A stretch of DNA of 30,914 bases, taken from contig CAZYDR010000044.1 of NCBI GenBank assembly GCA_964645285.1, positions 1 to 30,914 of the forward strand, given 5' to 3'. This DNA comes from JAYZAP01 sp964645285. Lineage in GTDB: Bacteria > Pseudomonadota > Alphaproteobacteria > JAAXGF01. Numbering within the stretch: position 1 is the stretch's first letter; the number at the start of each line of letters is the position of its first letter. The notes below the pieces were generated by a model, which did not search any database, had not been told where the DNA came from, and saw only the letters and a list, made by a program, of their open reading frames with translations. This document shows, one piece after another, positions 8,094 through 16,375 of this stretch. Both the position numbers and the translations under genes were made by a program.

Positions 8094-8504
8094 TTAACCG
8101 TTTTCGCCGTGTCGTTCGATCTCAATACCGGCGCCGACGGCCTCGGAAATGGCGCCGGGTTTCTCGACCCGCACCCGGGCGTGTACAACCAGGGGATTGG
8201 CCATGCAGAAGTCGCCGATACAGTCGGCCAGGGTCTCGACCAGATTGATATGGCCACTATCGATGATCGCCTTGACCCCGGCGACGACGTCATCGTAGTT
8301 GAGCACATTGCCGATGTCGTCGTTGAGGGGGCCGCTGTCGTCCATGACGAGGTCGATGTTTATGCACACCTTTTGGTTGGCGTCGCGCTCGAAGTGATGA
8401 ACGCCGATCCAGCAGTCCAGCACCAGATCACGAATGAACATGTGGCGGGTCTGCCGGTCGTTGTCGTCGAGCACCGCCGGGTGGAGTGGCGTGGGCTGTC
8501 TCAT
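8094..8504 (-). CDS. folB: Dihydroneopterin aldolase
   Basis: A 136-residue FolB-family protein. The family core starts at MFIRDLVLDCWIGVHHFER (residues 22-40). It continues with LNYDDVV (Tyr70), HINLVETLADCI (Glu90) and the C-terminal VRVEKPGAISEA, where Lys115 is the expected catalytic lysine. The enzyme cleaves 7,8-dihydroneopterin to 6-hydroxymethyl-dihydropterin and glycolaldehyde in folate synthesis. The ATG at 8504 has AAGGAG 11 bases upstream and gives a 21-residue extension; starting at Met22 would give the typical family length, so the start is not certain. It is downstream of, and close to, a pteridine-reductase-like gene on the same strand, which fits a small pterin operon. Confidence 0.92.
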   Translation of the reverse strand: MRQPTPLHPAVLDDNDRQTRHMFIRDLVLDCWIGVHHFERDANQKVCINIDLVMDDSGPLNDDIGNVLNYDDVVAGVKAIIDSGHINLVETLADCIGDFCMANPLVVHARVRVEKPGAISEAVGAGIEIERHGENG

Positions 8505-8543
8505 GGTGTTGTTAACTCCTTAAGTGGCGTGCTGGCCCGTCGT

Positions 8544-9308
8544 CTAGGCCGCGCCCGCACCGCCCCCAGGCGGCGACTGGAAAATGAGGTGTTCACCCCC
8601 GTCAAGGGCGATCATCTGGCCGGTCATGGCCGGGGATTCAAGTATAAACCGCAGGGCCCGGCAGATCTCCTCGGGGGTGGTGCCGCGGCCCAGCGGCATG
8701 CGCGCGCAGGCGGCCGCGAACTGGTCGTCGCTTTGGCGCTTGCTCGGCAGGGCCGGCCCTGGTCCGATGCCGTTGACCCGCACGGTGGGGGCCAGTTCGA
8801 GGGCCAAAGTGCGGGTCAGGGTCCACAGGCCGACCTTGCTCACCGTATAGGACAGGAAGCCGGCGCCGGGGTTCAAGACCTGCTGGTCAAGCAGGTTGAC
8901 CACGTTGCCTTCGGCGCCGTCGGCCAGGGCCGCCATGAAACCCTGGGTCAAGACCAATGGCGCCCGCAAATTGACGTTGAGATGGGCGTCCCAGGAGTCG
9001 CGCGTGGCGCTATCCAGGCGATCATTCTCGAACACCGAGGCGTTGTTCACCAACAGGGTCGGGGCGCCCAGAGTGGCGACGCATTGCGGTACCAGTCCGG
9101 CGGTGGCGGCTTCGTCGGAAAGATCGGCGGCCAGGGCCTTGGCGATGCCGCCGGCCTGGCGAATTTCTTCCACGACCGCCGTCGCCGCCTCGGCTGAACG
9201 ATGATAATGGATCGCCACCGCCCAGCCTTGATCGGCCAGGTCGAGGGCAATGGCGCGACCGATCCGCAAGCCGGCCCCAGTGACCAGGGCGATGCCAGTC
9301 TCGGTCAT
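8544..9308 (-). CDS. Short-chain dehydrogenase, pteridine reductase / FolM-like
   Basis: A 254-residue SDR. The nucleotide loop reads TGAGLRIGRAIA (residues 10-21), with the arginine seen in the PTR1/FolM branch, and NNASVF is at 88-93. The usual catalytic serine is replaced by Asp141, 13 residues before Tyr154 in the YTVSK motif (Lys158). This D-13-Y spacing is the hallmark of Leishmania pteridine reductase PTR1 and bacterial FolM. GIGPGPALP after the active site also resembles the PTR1 GPG segment. These enzymes reduce dihydrobiopterin, dihydromonapterin or dihydrofolate with NADPH. It stands 39 bases upstream of folB on the same strand, which supports a pterin substrate. AGGA lies 5 bases before the ATG. 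Confidence 0.82.
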   Translation of the reverse strand: MTETGIALVTGAGLRIGRAIALDLADQGWAVAIHYHRSAEAATAVVEEIRQAGGIAKALAADLSDEAATAGLVPQCVATLGAPTLLVNNASVFENDRLDSATRDSWDAHLNVNLRAPLVLTQGFMAALADGAEGNVVNLLDQQVLNPGAGFLSYTVSKVGLWTLTRTLALELAPTVRVNGIGPGPALPSKRQSDDQFAAACARMPLGRGTTPEEICRALRFILESPAMTGQMIALDGGEHLIFQSPPGGGAGAA

Positions 9309-9325
9309 TGATCCTGGCTCATGGC

Positions 9326-9730
9326 TCAGGACGTGGCGTGACGCGCCCGGGTGGCGCGCTCGATGGCGGCGGCGGAAAGCCGGCCGATTTCTAGGCGAAA
9401 GCGCAACATCTCGAGTAGCCGCAATTCTTCCTGATCGGCGGCTAGATCGGCCGCCGCCACCTCACAGGCCACCACATAGGCGGTTTCCCGCAAGCCATCG
9501 GGTAGCGACCTGGCAATCATGACAAGTACGGTCTCAAATCCGTCGTCCTCGCCCAACAGGCTGGCGCAGTCTTCGGATGCGCTGGTCAGGAGATCGGCAT
9601 TGCAGTCCCTGAACACCGGCAGAGTGAGCACGATCTCGCCGATGGTCGCCAATTCAGCATCGGTCATATCGTCGTCGGCGGAGGAGACCAGAACCATGGT
9701 GTAGATCAGCGCGGTATGGTGAGTGACCAT
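9326..9730 (-). CDS. TerB-like (tellurite resistance TerB family) protein
   Basis: A 134-residue all-helical protein starting at the ATG at 9730, which has GAGG 5 bases upstream; seven more in-frame codons to 9751 are probably not used. SSADDDMTDAELATIGEIV near the N-terminus and the acidic AAADLAADQEELRLLEML near residue 100 are typical of TerB/DjlA-like helical domains that bind divalent metal. Proteins of this kind are common in alphaproteobacteria and their function is largely unknown; a link to tellurite should not be assumed. The gene ends 17 bases before the SDR start and may be cotranscribed with the pterin genes. Confidence 0.7.
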   Translation of the reverse strand: MVTHHTALIYTMVLVSSADDDMTDAELATIGEIVLTLPVFRDCNADLLTSASEDCASLLGEDDGFETVLVMIARSLPDGLRETAYVVACEVAAADLAADQEELRLLEMLRFRLEIGRLSAAAIERATRARHATS

Positions 9731-9811
9731 TGAAGCCTCGAAGCAAATCAAAAAGGGGGGTGAAACGCGAAGGCCGCTTTGTACACCCGGTTCGGGTGAA
9801 ATTATAGCCGA

Positions 9812-12562
9812 TTATGATTCGAGAAAACCGCGGGTCTCGGCGACCGCCTCGGCAAGACCCATGCGCTGGGCCTCAACGCCCTCGGGGGAGGCCCCCAGGA
9901 GTCGCGACGGCAGGGCGCCGTCGAGCATGACGAAGATGCCACGGTCGTCGGCCCGGCGCACCAGGCGGCCGAACGCCTGGCGCAGCTTGAGCCGCGTCAG
10001 CATATCGTCGTAGCCCTTGCTTCCGGCGGCGGTGCGGCGCGCCCGGTGGAGCAGGTCGGGCCGCGGCCACGGTACCCGGTCGAAGACGATCAGGCGCAGC
10101 GAACTGCCGGGCACGTCAACCCCGTCGCGCACCGCGTCGGTGCCCAGCAGGCAGGCGTTCTCCTCGGCGCGAAAGATGTCCACCAGGGTCGAGGTATCGA
10201 GGGCGTCCACATGCTGGCCGTAAAGAGCCAGACCGGCGTCTTCCAACGGGCCGGCGATGCGGTCGTGGACGGCGCGCAGGCGGTTGATGGCGGTAAACAA
10301 CCCCAGGGCCCCGCCACCGGCGGCGAGAAACAACTCGCGATAGGCGGCGGCGACCTGGTCGGGATTGTCACGGCGTACGTCGCTGACCACCAGCACCCGG
10401 GTCTGGGCGCCGTAATCGAACGGTGACGGCACCTCGGCGCGCACCGCCGGGCTGGTCAGGTGGACCGCGCCGGTGCGGGTCTCGGCGATGGCCCAGTCGA
10501 CCTCGTCGTCGCCGGTGCCGTCGCGCAGTGTTGCCGAGGTCAGCAGCACCCCATGGGCCGGCCGCACCACGTATTCGGCGAAAGGCAGGGTTGGGTCGAT
10601 CCAGTGGCGGCGCATGCCGACGTCGACTTCGCGGCCGTCGATACGCTCGAGCGCGAACCAGTCGAAGAAGGCGGCCGGAGTTTCGCCCTTCAGGCTGGCC
10701 AGCATCTGACGCCAGCCGCCGATGGTCAGACCGCCGCGCCGGGCGAAGCTGCGGCATATGGCTTCGATGCGCAGGCGGGTCGCGGTGTCCATGTCGGCGG
10801 CTTCGTCAACCATGCGCCGGGCCAGGCGCTCGGCGAGAACCAGCAACGGCAGGGCGAGCCGGTCGAGAGCACCGTCGAGGGTTGCCGCCGCCGCAATCAG
10901 GTCGTCGCTGGCCGGGTCAACGGCGCATTCCAGGCCATAACCGCCGTTGCGGTCGTCGGCGTGGGCCAACACCTGGGTACGGAGCGCGGCGAGGAATATC
11001 TCGGCCGGGCCCTTGGCGTCGCCGGCGGCGAGGCGCTGTTGCCAACCCGAGCTGGGCAGAATGCGCGCCGCCTTGAGGATAGCGTCGAGCAGGGCGGCGT
11101 CTTCGTCATCGGCGACGAGATCCTCGACCCGCGCCTTCAAGCCCTGCGCCCGGCTGCGGCTGCCGCTCGACTCCGCCCCAAGCAGCCAGCGCCGAAGCTC
11201 GGAGGCTTCCTGGCCCGACAGGTGCGAGGCGAAGGCGCCATCGGCGGCGTTGAACACGTGATGGCCTTCATCGAACACATAGCGCGGCGGCAGATTAGGG
11301 TCTTCGTCACCGCCGAGCGCCGCATGCATGGTCGCCTGGTTCATCACCAGGGCGTGGTTGGCGATGACCATGTCGGCCCGGCGTGCCCGACGGATTCCCC
11401 GCTCGATAAAGCACTTCTTATAGTGGGGGCAGGCGGAATAGATGCATTCGCCGCGGCGGTCGGTGAGGCCCAGGGTGCGGCCCCGGCCGGCCAGTCCGGC
11501 CAGCCAGGCGGGAAAATCGCCGCCCACCATGTCGCCGTCGCGGCTGCGCCGCAGCCAGCGAGCCAGCAGGCCGAGCGATACCGAGCCGCCCGCGCGTTCG
11601 GCCAGGGCTCGCGCCGCGTCCTCGAAGTTCAGCAGGCAGACGTAGTTCTCGCGGCCCTTGCGCACCACCACCTTGCGCGCCTTCTGGACCGGGTCCGGGT
11701 AGAGCACGTCGAGCTCCTGGTCGATCTGGCGCTGGAGATTTTTGGTGAAGGTCGACAGCCATACCGGTCCCAGGTTCTTCTCGGCCCACAGGCTGGCCGG
11801 CGCGATATAACCCAGGGTCTTGCCGACACCGGTGCCGGCTTCGGCCAGCACCACGGTGGCCTGGTCGGCATCATCCCGGGGCTGGAAGGCGGCGCTGGCG
11901 GCGGAAGCGTAATCAGCCTGTTGCGGGCGTGGTTCGGCCTCGCTGCCGAGCAACGCGGTCAGGCGGGTTCGCGCCTCGGACGGGTCGACGCCAAGGCTCG
12001 ACGGGTCGCCCTGGGGCGCATGCTCGCTCCACTCGGGCAGGCGGGTCCAGACGTCGATGCCGCCATGAACCACCCGGGCGCCGATCGGCCCCAGGGCCTG
12101 GAGGACGTGGAGCGACCACAGCCAATTGTCGCGCGCCATGGTGGCGGCGATGGGCGCCGCCTCTTCCTTGGCCTCGTCATCGGCGGCGGCCAGTTCGCCC
12201 AGCAACAGGGTTGCCGCCTCGGCCACCACCGCGGCCTCGGCGGCCAGATCACCGGGCAGATCGAGACCCAGGGCCCGGGCCAGACCACGGCTGGTCGGCA
12301 GACAAAATGTGGCGGGCCGGACAAAGGCATAGAGTTCGAGCACGTCAAAAGCTGGGAATACCGGACAGCCGAGCCGCGCCGCGGTCTCCGGTGTATGGCA
12401 GACCAGCGGCGGCGTCTCCCGGGCCAGGGCAGCGGCCTGGCGGTGGTCGATATCTTCGGGCTCGGTACCGGCCACATACCACACCGCGCCCCGCGCCCCG
12501 ACCACCAGAGCAGGGGTGTCGGCGGTAGTGGCGGCATGGCTGGTCGGCGACGGCTCGTTCAT
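9812..12562 (-). CDS. DinG/Rad3-type ATP-dependent DNA helicase
   Basis: A 916-residue superfamily 2 helicase of the XPD/DinG type. Walker A (AEAGTGVGKTLGY) is near residue 243. Four cysteines fit the iron-sulfur cluster: one in VCLLNFED near 310 and three in CIYSACPHYKKC at about 373-386. The DEGHH Walker B box is near 430, LTSATLRDG opens the second motor domain, and the final motif VI is AFGRLVRRADDRG. Such helicases unwind 5'-3' at forks, R-loops and damaged DNA. The first 200 residues have no catalytic motif I recognise; their position suggests a decayed version of the exonuclease domain found in some DinG proteins. No SOS box was found upstream, unlike dinG of E. coli. It is divergent from lysK across 140 bases. 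Confidence 0.88.
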   Translation of the reverse strand: MNEPSPTSHAATTADTPALVVGARGAVWYVAGTEPEDIDHRQAAALARETPPLVCHTPETAARLGCPVFPAFDVLELYAFVRPATFCLPTSRGLARALGLDLPGDLAAEAAVVAEAATLLLGELAAADDEAKEEAAPIAATMARDNWLWSLHVLQALGPIGARVVHGGIDVWTRLPEWSEHAPQGDPSSLGVDPSEARTRLTALLGSEAEPRPQQADYASAASAAFQPRDDADQATVVLAEAGTGVGKTLGYIAPASLWAEKNLGPVWLSTFTKNLQRQIDQELDVLYPDPVQKARKVVVRKGRENYVCLLNFEDAARALAERAGGSVSLGLLARWLRRSRDGDMVGGDFPAWLAGLAGRGRTLGLTDRRGECIYSACPHYKKCFIERGIRRARRADMVIANHALVMNQATMHAALGGDEDPNLPPRYVFDEGHHVFNAADGAFASHLSGQEASELRRWLLGAESSGSRSRAQGLKARVEDLVADDEDAALLDAILKAARILPSSGWQQRLAAGDAKGPAEIFLAALRTQVLAHADDRNGGYGLECAVDPASDDLIAAAATLDGALDRLALPLLVLAERLARRMVDEAADMDTATRLRIEAICRSFARRGGLTIGGWRQMLASLKGETPAAFFDWFALERIDGREVDVGMRRHWIDPTLPFAEYVVRPAHGVLLTSATLRDGTGDDEVDWAIAETRTGAVHLTSPAVRAEVPSPFDYGAQTRVLVVSDVRRDNPDQVAAAYRELFLAAGGGALGLFTAINRLRAVHDRIAGPLEDAGLALYGQHVDALDTSTLVDIFRAEENACLLGTDAVRDGVDVPGSSLRLIVFDRVPWPRPDLLHRARRTAAGSKGYDDMLTRLKLRQAFGRLVRRADDRGIFVMLDGALPSRLLGASPEGVEAQRMGLAEAVAETRGFLES

Positions 12563-12702
12563 GGCGCGACTATATAGACGGTTGGGTTAAAAAGTAGGGC
12601 TGACGTCGCCAACCGCTATTTTGCCGCCATGCCCCGCCATGCCATTGACGGGGCGGCGGCTTTCGCCCATGGTCGCGCCGCATTTTCACCGGGACTTAGA
12701 TT

Positions 12703-14283
12703 ATGACTACCGACCGCGACTTGGCACTCGACTGTAACGCCTGGCCCTTCCAGGAAGCGCGCAAGATTCTCGAGCGCACCGGCGGTAAAACGCCGGACAA
12801 GGGCTATGTGCTGCTCGAGACCGGCTACGGTCCCAGCGGATTGCCGCACATCGGTACCTTCGGCGAGGTGGCGCGGACTTCCATGGTGCGTCACGCCTTC
12901 TCGCTGATGTCCGACGCGCCGACCCGGCTGTTCGCCTACTCCGACGACATGGACGGCCTGCGTAAGGTCGCTGGCAACCTGCCTGAGCAGGAAATGCTGG
13001 CGGCTCATATCGGCACGCCCCTGACCAAGGTGCCCGACCCCTTCGGTACTCACGAGAGCTTCGGTCACCACAACAACGCCCGCCTGCGCGCCTTCCTCGA
13101 CCGCTTCGGCTTCGATTACGAGTTCAAGAGCTCCACGGAGTGTTACGCCAGCGGCATGTTCGACGCCGCGCTGATCGCCATCCTTGAACACTACGACGCG
13201 ATCATGCAGTACATGCTCGGGACGCTTCGCTCGGAGCGCCAGGCGACCTTCAGCCCGGTACTGCCGATCAGCCCCAAGACCGGCCATGTGCTTCAGGTGC
13301 CGCTGCTCGCCGTCGATGCGGCCGCCGGCACGGTGACCTTCGAGGACGAGGACGGCGCCAAGACCGAAGTGCCGGTCACCGGCGGTCAGTGCAAGCTTGG
13401 CTGGAAGACCGACTGGGCCATGCGCTGGATGGCGCTGGACGTGGATTATGAGATGTCAGGCAAGGACCTCATCGATTCCGTGACCCATTCGGGCAACCTG
13501 TGCCGCATTCTCGGGGTCGCGCCGCCGGTGGGCTTTAACTACGAGTTGTTCCTCGATGAAAAAGGCCAGAAGATTTCCAAGACCAAGGGCAACGGCCTGA
13601 CCATCGACGAATGGCTGCGCTACGCCAGCGAGGAGAGCCTCAGCCTGTTCATGTACAATTCGCCGAGGAAGGCCAAGCGCCTGTACTTCGACGTCATCCC
13701 CCGCCATGTGGACGATTACGCCACGCACCTGGGAAAATTCGCCGCTCAGTCGCCGGAGGAGCACTTCAATAACCCGGTCTGGCATATTCACGGCGGCACA
13801 CCGCCGCACCTCAGCCAGCCGCTGTCGTTCGGCATCCTGTTGAACCTGGCCAGCGTCTGCAACGCCGAGGACACCGATGTGCTGTGGGGATTCATTTCGC
13901 GCTACGACGCCGAGGCATCACCGGAAAGCGCGCCCATGCTCGATGAATTGGCCGGCTACGCGGTCAACTATTACCAGGACTTCGTCAAGCCGGAGAAGCA
14001 GTTCCGTACCCCCGACGATACCGAACGCGAGGCCCTTGAACATCTTGCCAAGGCGCTCACGTCATTGCCCGATGATGCCGAGGCGATCCAGTTCGAGGTC
14101 TACGAGATCGGCAAGCGCCACGGCTTCGAGCCCCTGCGGGAATGGTTCAAGGCGCTCTATGAAACCCTGCTCGGGCAAAGCCAGGGACCGCGCATGGGCT
14201 CGTTCATCGCCCTCTACGGCCGGGCCGAAACCATCACCCTGATTGAAACCGTGCTCGCCGGTAAAACGCCCGGCGCGGCCTAA
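12703..14283 (+). CDS. lysK: Lysyl-tRNA synthetase, class I
   Basis: A 526-residue class I LysRS, the usual bacterial length. The HIGH-type signature is GYGPSGLPHIGTFGE (about residues 41-55) and the KMSKS-type signature is KISKTKGN (290-297). These are class I motifs, so this is not the class II LysS found in most bacteria; alphaproteobacteria commonly have this archaeal-type enzyme. It charges tRNA-Lys with lysine in the cytoplasm. The ATG at 12703 follows GGGACTT at a long spacing, a weak ribosome site. The TAA at 14281-14283 overlaps the stop codon of the convergent gene on the other strand. Confidence 0.95.
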   Translation: MTTDRDLALDCNAWPFQEARKILERTGGKTPDKGYVLLETGYGPSGLPHIGTFGEVARTSMVRHAFSLMSDAPTRLFAYSDDMDGLRKVAGNLPEQEMLAAHIGTPLTKVPDPFGTHESFGHHNNARLRAFLDRFGFDYEFKSSTECYASGMFDAALIAILEHYDAIMQYMLGTLRSERQATFSPVLPISPKTGHVLQVPLLAVDAAAGTVTFEDEDGAKTEVPVTGGQCKLGWKTDWAMRWMALDVDYEMSGKDLIDSVTHSGNLCRILGVAPPVGFNYELFLDEKGQKISKTKGNGLTIDEWLRYASEESLSLFMYNSPRKAKRLYFDVIPRHVDDYATHLGKFAAQSPEEHFNNPVWHIHGGTPPHLSQPLSFGILLNLASVCNAEDTDVLWGFISRYDAEASPESAPMLDELAGYAVNYYQDFVKPEKQFRTPDDTEREALEHLAKALTSLPDDAEAIQFEVYEIGKRHGFEPLREWFKALYETLLGQSQGPRMGSFIALYGRAETITLIETVLAGKTPGAA

Positions 14284-15074
14284 CCGCCGCCGACCCGAGT
14301 CAGGGAGAACGTGCCGCTGCAATCGCCATTGGGTACCCGCCATTTGCCCCGACACCCGTCGCCTTCGATTCCGCCCGTGAGGTTGAGGTGATAACGGCCC
14401 TGCGGGGATGCGCCGTCGAGTTTGCCCGACGGAAGGATGGTGCCGTTGAGCCGGATCATGCCATAGGTGCCGATCTTGACCGCGCCGCTGAGGATTGAAT
14501 TGGACGCGGTAATCTTGCCTTTCGCCCGACCGACTACGGGGCATCTGCTACCCTTCATCTTGATGACCCGTTCGCCGTCAAAGCCAGTGTCTTCTTCGGC
14601 CGGGTCTGGGAGGGAGGCTTGTTGTTGCGTCTCGACCACGGGTGCTGTGCCGGCCTGCAACATGGCGAGGCGGTTGAGCGCAAGGGTGGCGAAGGTGCCG
14701 TCCGGGTATTGCGCCACATAGGCTTCGTAGTCGGCGGCGTTGCTGCTGTTCTTGATGGCGTCCCAGAAGGTCAGTTCGGTGGTCGACGCTTCGCGGGTTT
14801 CCTGGCTGGCCGTGGCCACCTGCGTGGATTCAATACGCGCCCGGGCGAGGGCGGCGAAGGTGCCGTCCGGGTATTCCGCGAGATAGGTCATGTAGTCGAC
14901 CGGATTGCTGCTGCTCTCGATCGCCGCCCACAAGGCCGCCTCGGCGGATACTGTTGATGTCTGGACTTCGATCGTTTCGGTTGTCCCGGCTGCTTCTTCC
15001 GCGGCGGCGAAATAGAAATCGCCGGTCAGGGACGATGACTCCCAGGGTACCTGTTGCTCGTCGGTATTGGCCAT
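14280..15074 (-). CDS. C-terminal part of the caspase-like gene, with two YPDGTF repeats
   Basis: The 264-residue frame after the amber codon. Its first 20 residues (QQVPWESSSLTGDFYF) are the end of the caspase domain rather than a natural N-terminus. Two repeats of about 35 residues follow (ALWAAIESSSNPVDYMTYLAEY and TFWDAIKNSSNAADYEAYVAQY, each ending in PDGTFA-LA), a type often found after caspase domains. The last 95 residues form a glycine-rich beta domain with four cysteines (SRCPV, GDGCRGKW, GDCSGTF and neighbours) of unknown function. ATG 15074 lies 15 bases after the amber, so re-initiation is possible. It ends overlapping the lysK stop by two bases. Confidence 0.6.
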   Translation of the reverse strand: MANTDEQQVPWESSSLTGDFYFAAAEEAAGTTETIEVQTSTVSAEAALWAAIESSSNPVDYMTYLAEYPDGTFAALARARIESTQVATASQETREASTTELTFWDAIKNSSNAADYEAYVAQYPDGTFATLALNRLAMLQAGTAPVVETQQQASLPDPAEEDTGFDGERVIKMKGSRCPVVGRAKGKITASNSILSGAVKIGTYGMIRLNGTILPSGKLDGASPQGRYHLNLTGGIEGDGCRGKWRVPNGDCSGTFSLTRVGGG

Positions 15075-15089
15075 GACGGCGATGCGAAC

Positions 15090-15566
15090 CTACTTGAACA
15101 TGCGCTCGACCGAGACGCCCGAGGCCTTCATTTCCCGCGCCAGAGCCGTGCTGTAGGGGCTGTTGAAACCGTCGCCGTCGCGGGCCACTTCGCCAGGACC
15201 GGTGGAGTAGGCGACGATGCTGCCGCGCGGCGCGTCCATGCGCGCCAGCCCCCGGGTGCCCGAGCGAAAACTGCGGCTCAGCGGGTTGTTGCGGCAGGCA
15301 TCGAGAATGACGAAGTTCATGGCGTTACCGGCGAACTCCATTTCGCCGAGGACCCAGCCGGCGCTGACCGCCTCAATGGCCACGTGGCTTTCTTTCTCGA
15401 TCATGGCGGCCGGGGGCACCAGATAGTTCTGGCCGTCGACCTGAAGCCCGTGACCGGCGTAGAAGAACAACCCCACCGCATCGCCGCCGGCCTGGGCCAG
15501 GCGTTCACCGAACTCGACGATGGCGTATTTCATGGCCTTCTGATGGGCATCCACCACCAGCACCAC
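15090..15566 (-). CDS. Caspase-like catalytic fragment (metacaspase/orthocaspase p20 domain)
   Basis: This is the open part of the broken gene that carries the peptidase C14 fold. FFYAGHGLQVDGQNYLVPP has the catalytic His, and NFVILDACRNNPLSRSF has the catalytic Cys and the acidic S1 neighbourhood. ATG 15566 is only an internal methionine. Homologous sequence continues upstream in the same frame (GYSAYKDIPLANPANDAR) to about 15679, where the frame joins the signal-peptide frame. Family members are usually exported Arg/Lys-specific cysteine peptidases or scaffold proteins. As it stands, the fragment lacks its signal peptide and p20 start and ends at the amber codon, so an active product is doubtful. 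Confidence 0.65.
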   Translation of the reverse strand: MVLVVDAHQKAMKYAIVEFGERLAQAGGDAVGLFFYAGHGLQVDGQNYLVPPAAMIEKESHVAIEAVSAGWVLGEMEFAGNAMNFVILDACRNNPLSRSFRSGTRGLARMDAPRGSIVAYSTGPGEVARDGDGFNSPYSTALAREMKASGVSVERMFK

Positions 15567-15818
15567 ATCGAATTCCAGGCCGCGCAGGGTGGCGTCGATA
15601 AGCCGGGCGTCATTGGCCGGATTGGCCAGGGGAATATCTTTGTAGGCGCTGTAGCCGATAACCAGGGCGATGCGGGGCGGGCGGCAAAGCCATGATTGAT
15701 CCCGGCCAGCATAACCAGACCGATAACCAGGGTGATCAGTCGCGGAACGGGTCGCATCGTCACCTCATATGGGCACGTACGTTATCATAGCACAACGCTG
15801 CGCGAGCGCGAATTGGCC

Positions 15819-16277
15819 TCAGTCGACGCTGGCGAGCAGAGCGTCAATGTCCACCTGGCTGTTGGCCGCTTCGGGCATTTGCGGGCCATTGAGCAGATCG
15901 TCGTCGCCCGCCGACTTGTTGCCAGGCGTGGCCGGCTTTGCGGTCCCTGACGTTTGGTGGCCGAAGGTCTGCGCAATATGGTCGAGACGATCCTCAAGGT
16001 GCTTGAGGGCCGCCACCACTTTACCAATGCGTTGACCGGTGATGTCCTGAAAGCTGCAGGCTTGATAAATCTGCGCGACACTGTCGCTTATCATGCCGCC
16101 TTCTTCGATCTCCTCGGCCGCCTCCAGGATGGAATTGGTCGCGACCTCGGTGACCCGGACGATTTCGTTGAGTTGGTCAACCGTCGACTCGAGATACAGC
16201 TCGCGCATCTCGCTCAACAGCCCGGCCAGCTCACGATCAACCGTAGAGCCGTCGCTCTGATCGACAGCGATATCCAT
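15819..16277 (-). CDS. cheZ: CheZ-family protein phosphatase
   Basis: A 152-residue, mainly helical protein with the CheZ signature SFQDITGQRIGKVVAAL. Asp78 and Gln82 match the two residues of E. coli CheZ (Asp143, Gln147) that orient water to dephosphorylate CheY-P. After a Pro/Gly-rich linker the C-terminus QVDIDALLASVD resembles the CheY-binding tail. It is shorter than the gammaproteobacterial protein (about 214 residues), mostly at the N-terminal helix. A strong GGAGGAGAGA precedes the ATG at 16277. No other chemotaxis gene is in the window, so it is an orphan whose response-regulator partner is elsewhere. Confidence 0.8.
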   Translation of the reverse strand: MDIAVDQSDGSTVDRELAGLLSEMRELYLESTVDQLNEIVRVTEVATNSILEAAEEIEEGGMISDSVAQIYQACSFQDITGQRIGKVVAALKHLEDRLDHIAQTFGHQTSGTAKPATPGNKSAGDDDLLNGPQMPEAANSQVDIDALLASVD

Positions 16278-16375
16278 TCTCTCCTCCGACGTCAGCAGCC
16301 CTGCGCCACGTGGTCGCCGGCCAACCGTAGAGAGAGTTAGTTAATTTTTAGTAATGGTCGTCGGGAATATGTCCC

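Larger units (their letters stand above)
14280..15757 (-). pseudogene. Caspase-like (peptidase C14) secreted protein gene, broken by a frameshift and an in-frame amber codon
   Basis: Read as one gene, this encodes an N-terminal signal peptide (ATG 15757 with GAGG upstream; hydrophobic LITLVIGLVMLAG). A caspase p20 domain follows with the catalytic pair His (YAGHG, codon at 15450-15452) and Cys (LDACRNNP, codon 15294-15296), then two YPDGTF repeats and a C-terminal beta-rich domain. Two lesions break it. At the C4 run on the coding strand (15674-15677) the frame shifts: one extra C would join AARP to RIALVIGYSAY. At 15090-15092 an in-frame TAG sits between MFK and VRIAVMANTD, where relatives continue through. 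Both catalytic residues lie before the TAG. It may be a decaying gene, a sequencing error in the C-run, or a read-through product. Confidence 0.7.

Noticed and set aside
10460..12577. A 705-codon open frame on the plus strand opposite the DinG-like helicase
   Set aside because: It is a mirror of the helicase gene with low-complexity Ala/Gly/Arg/Val composition and no family features.
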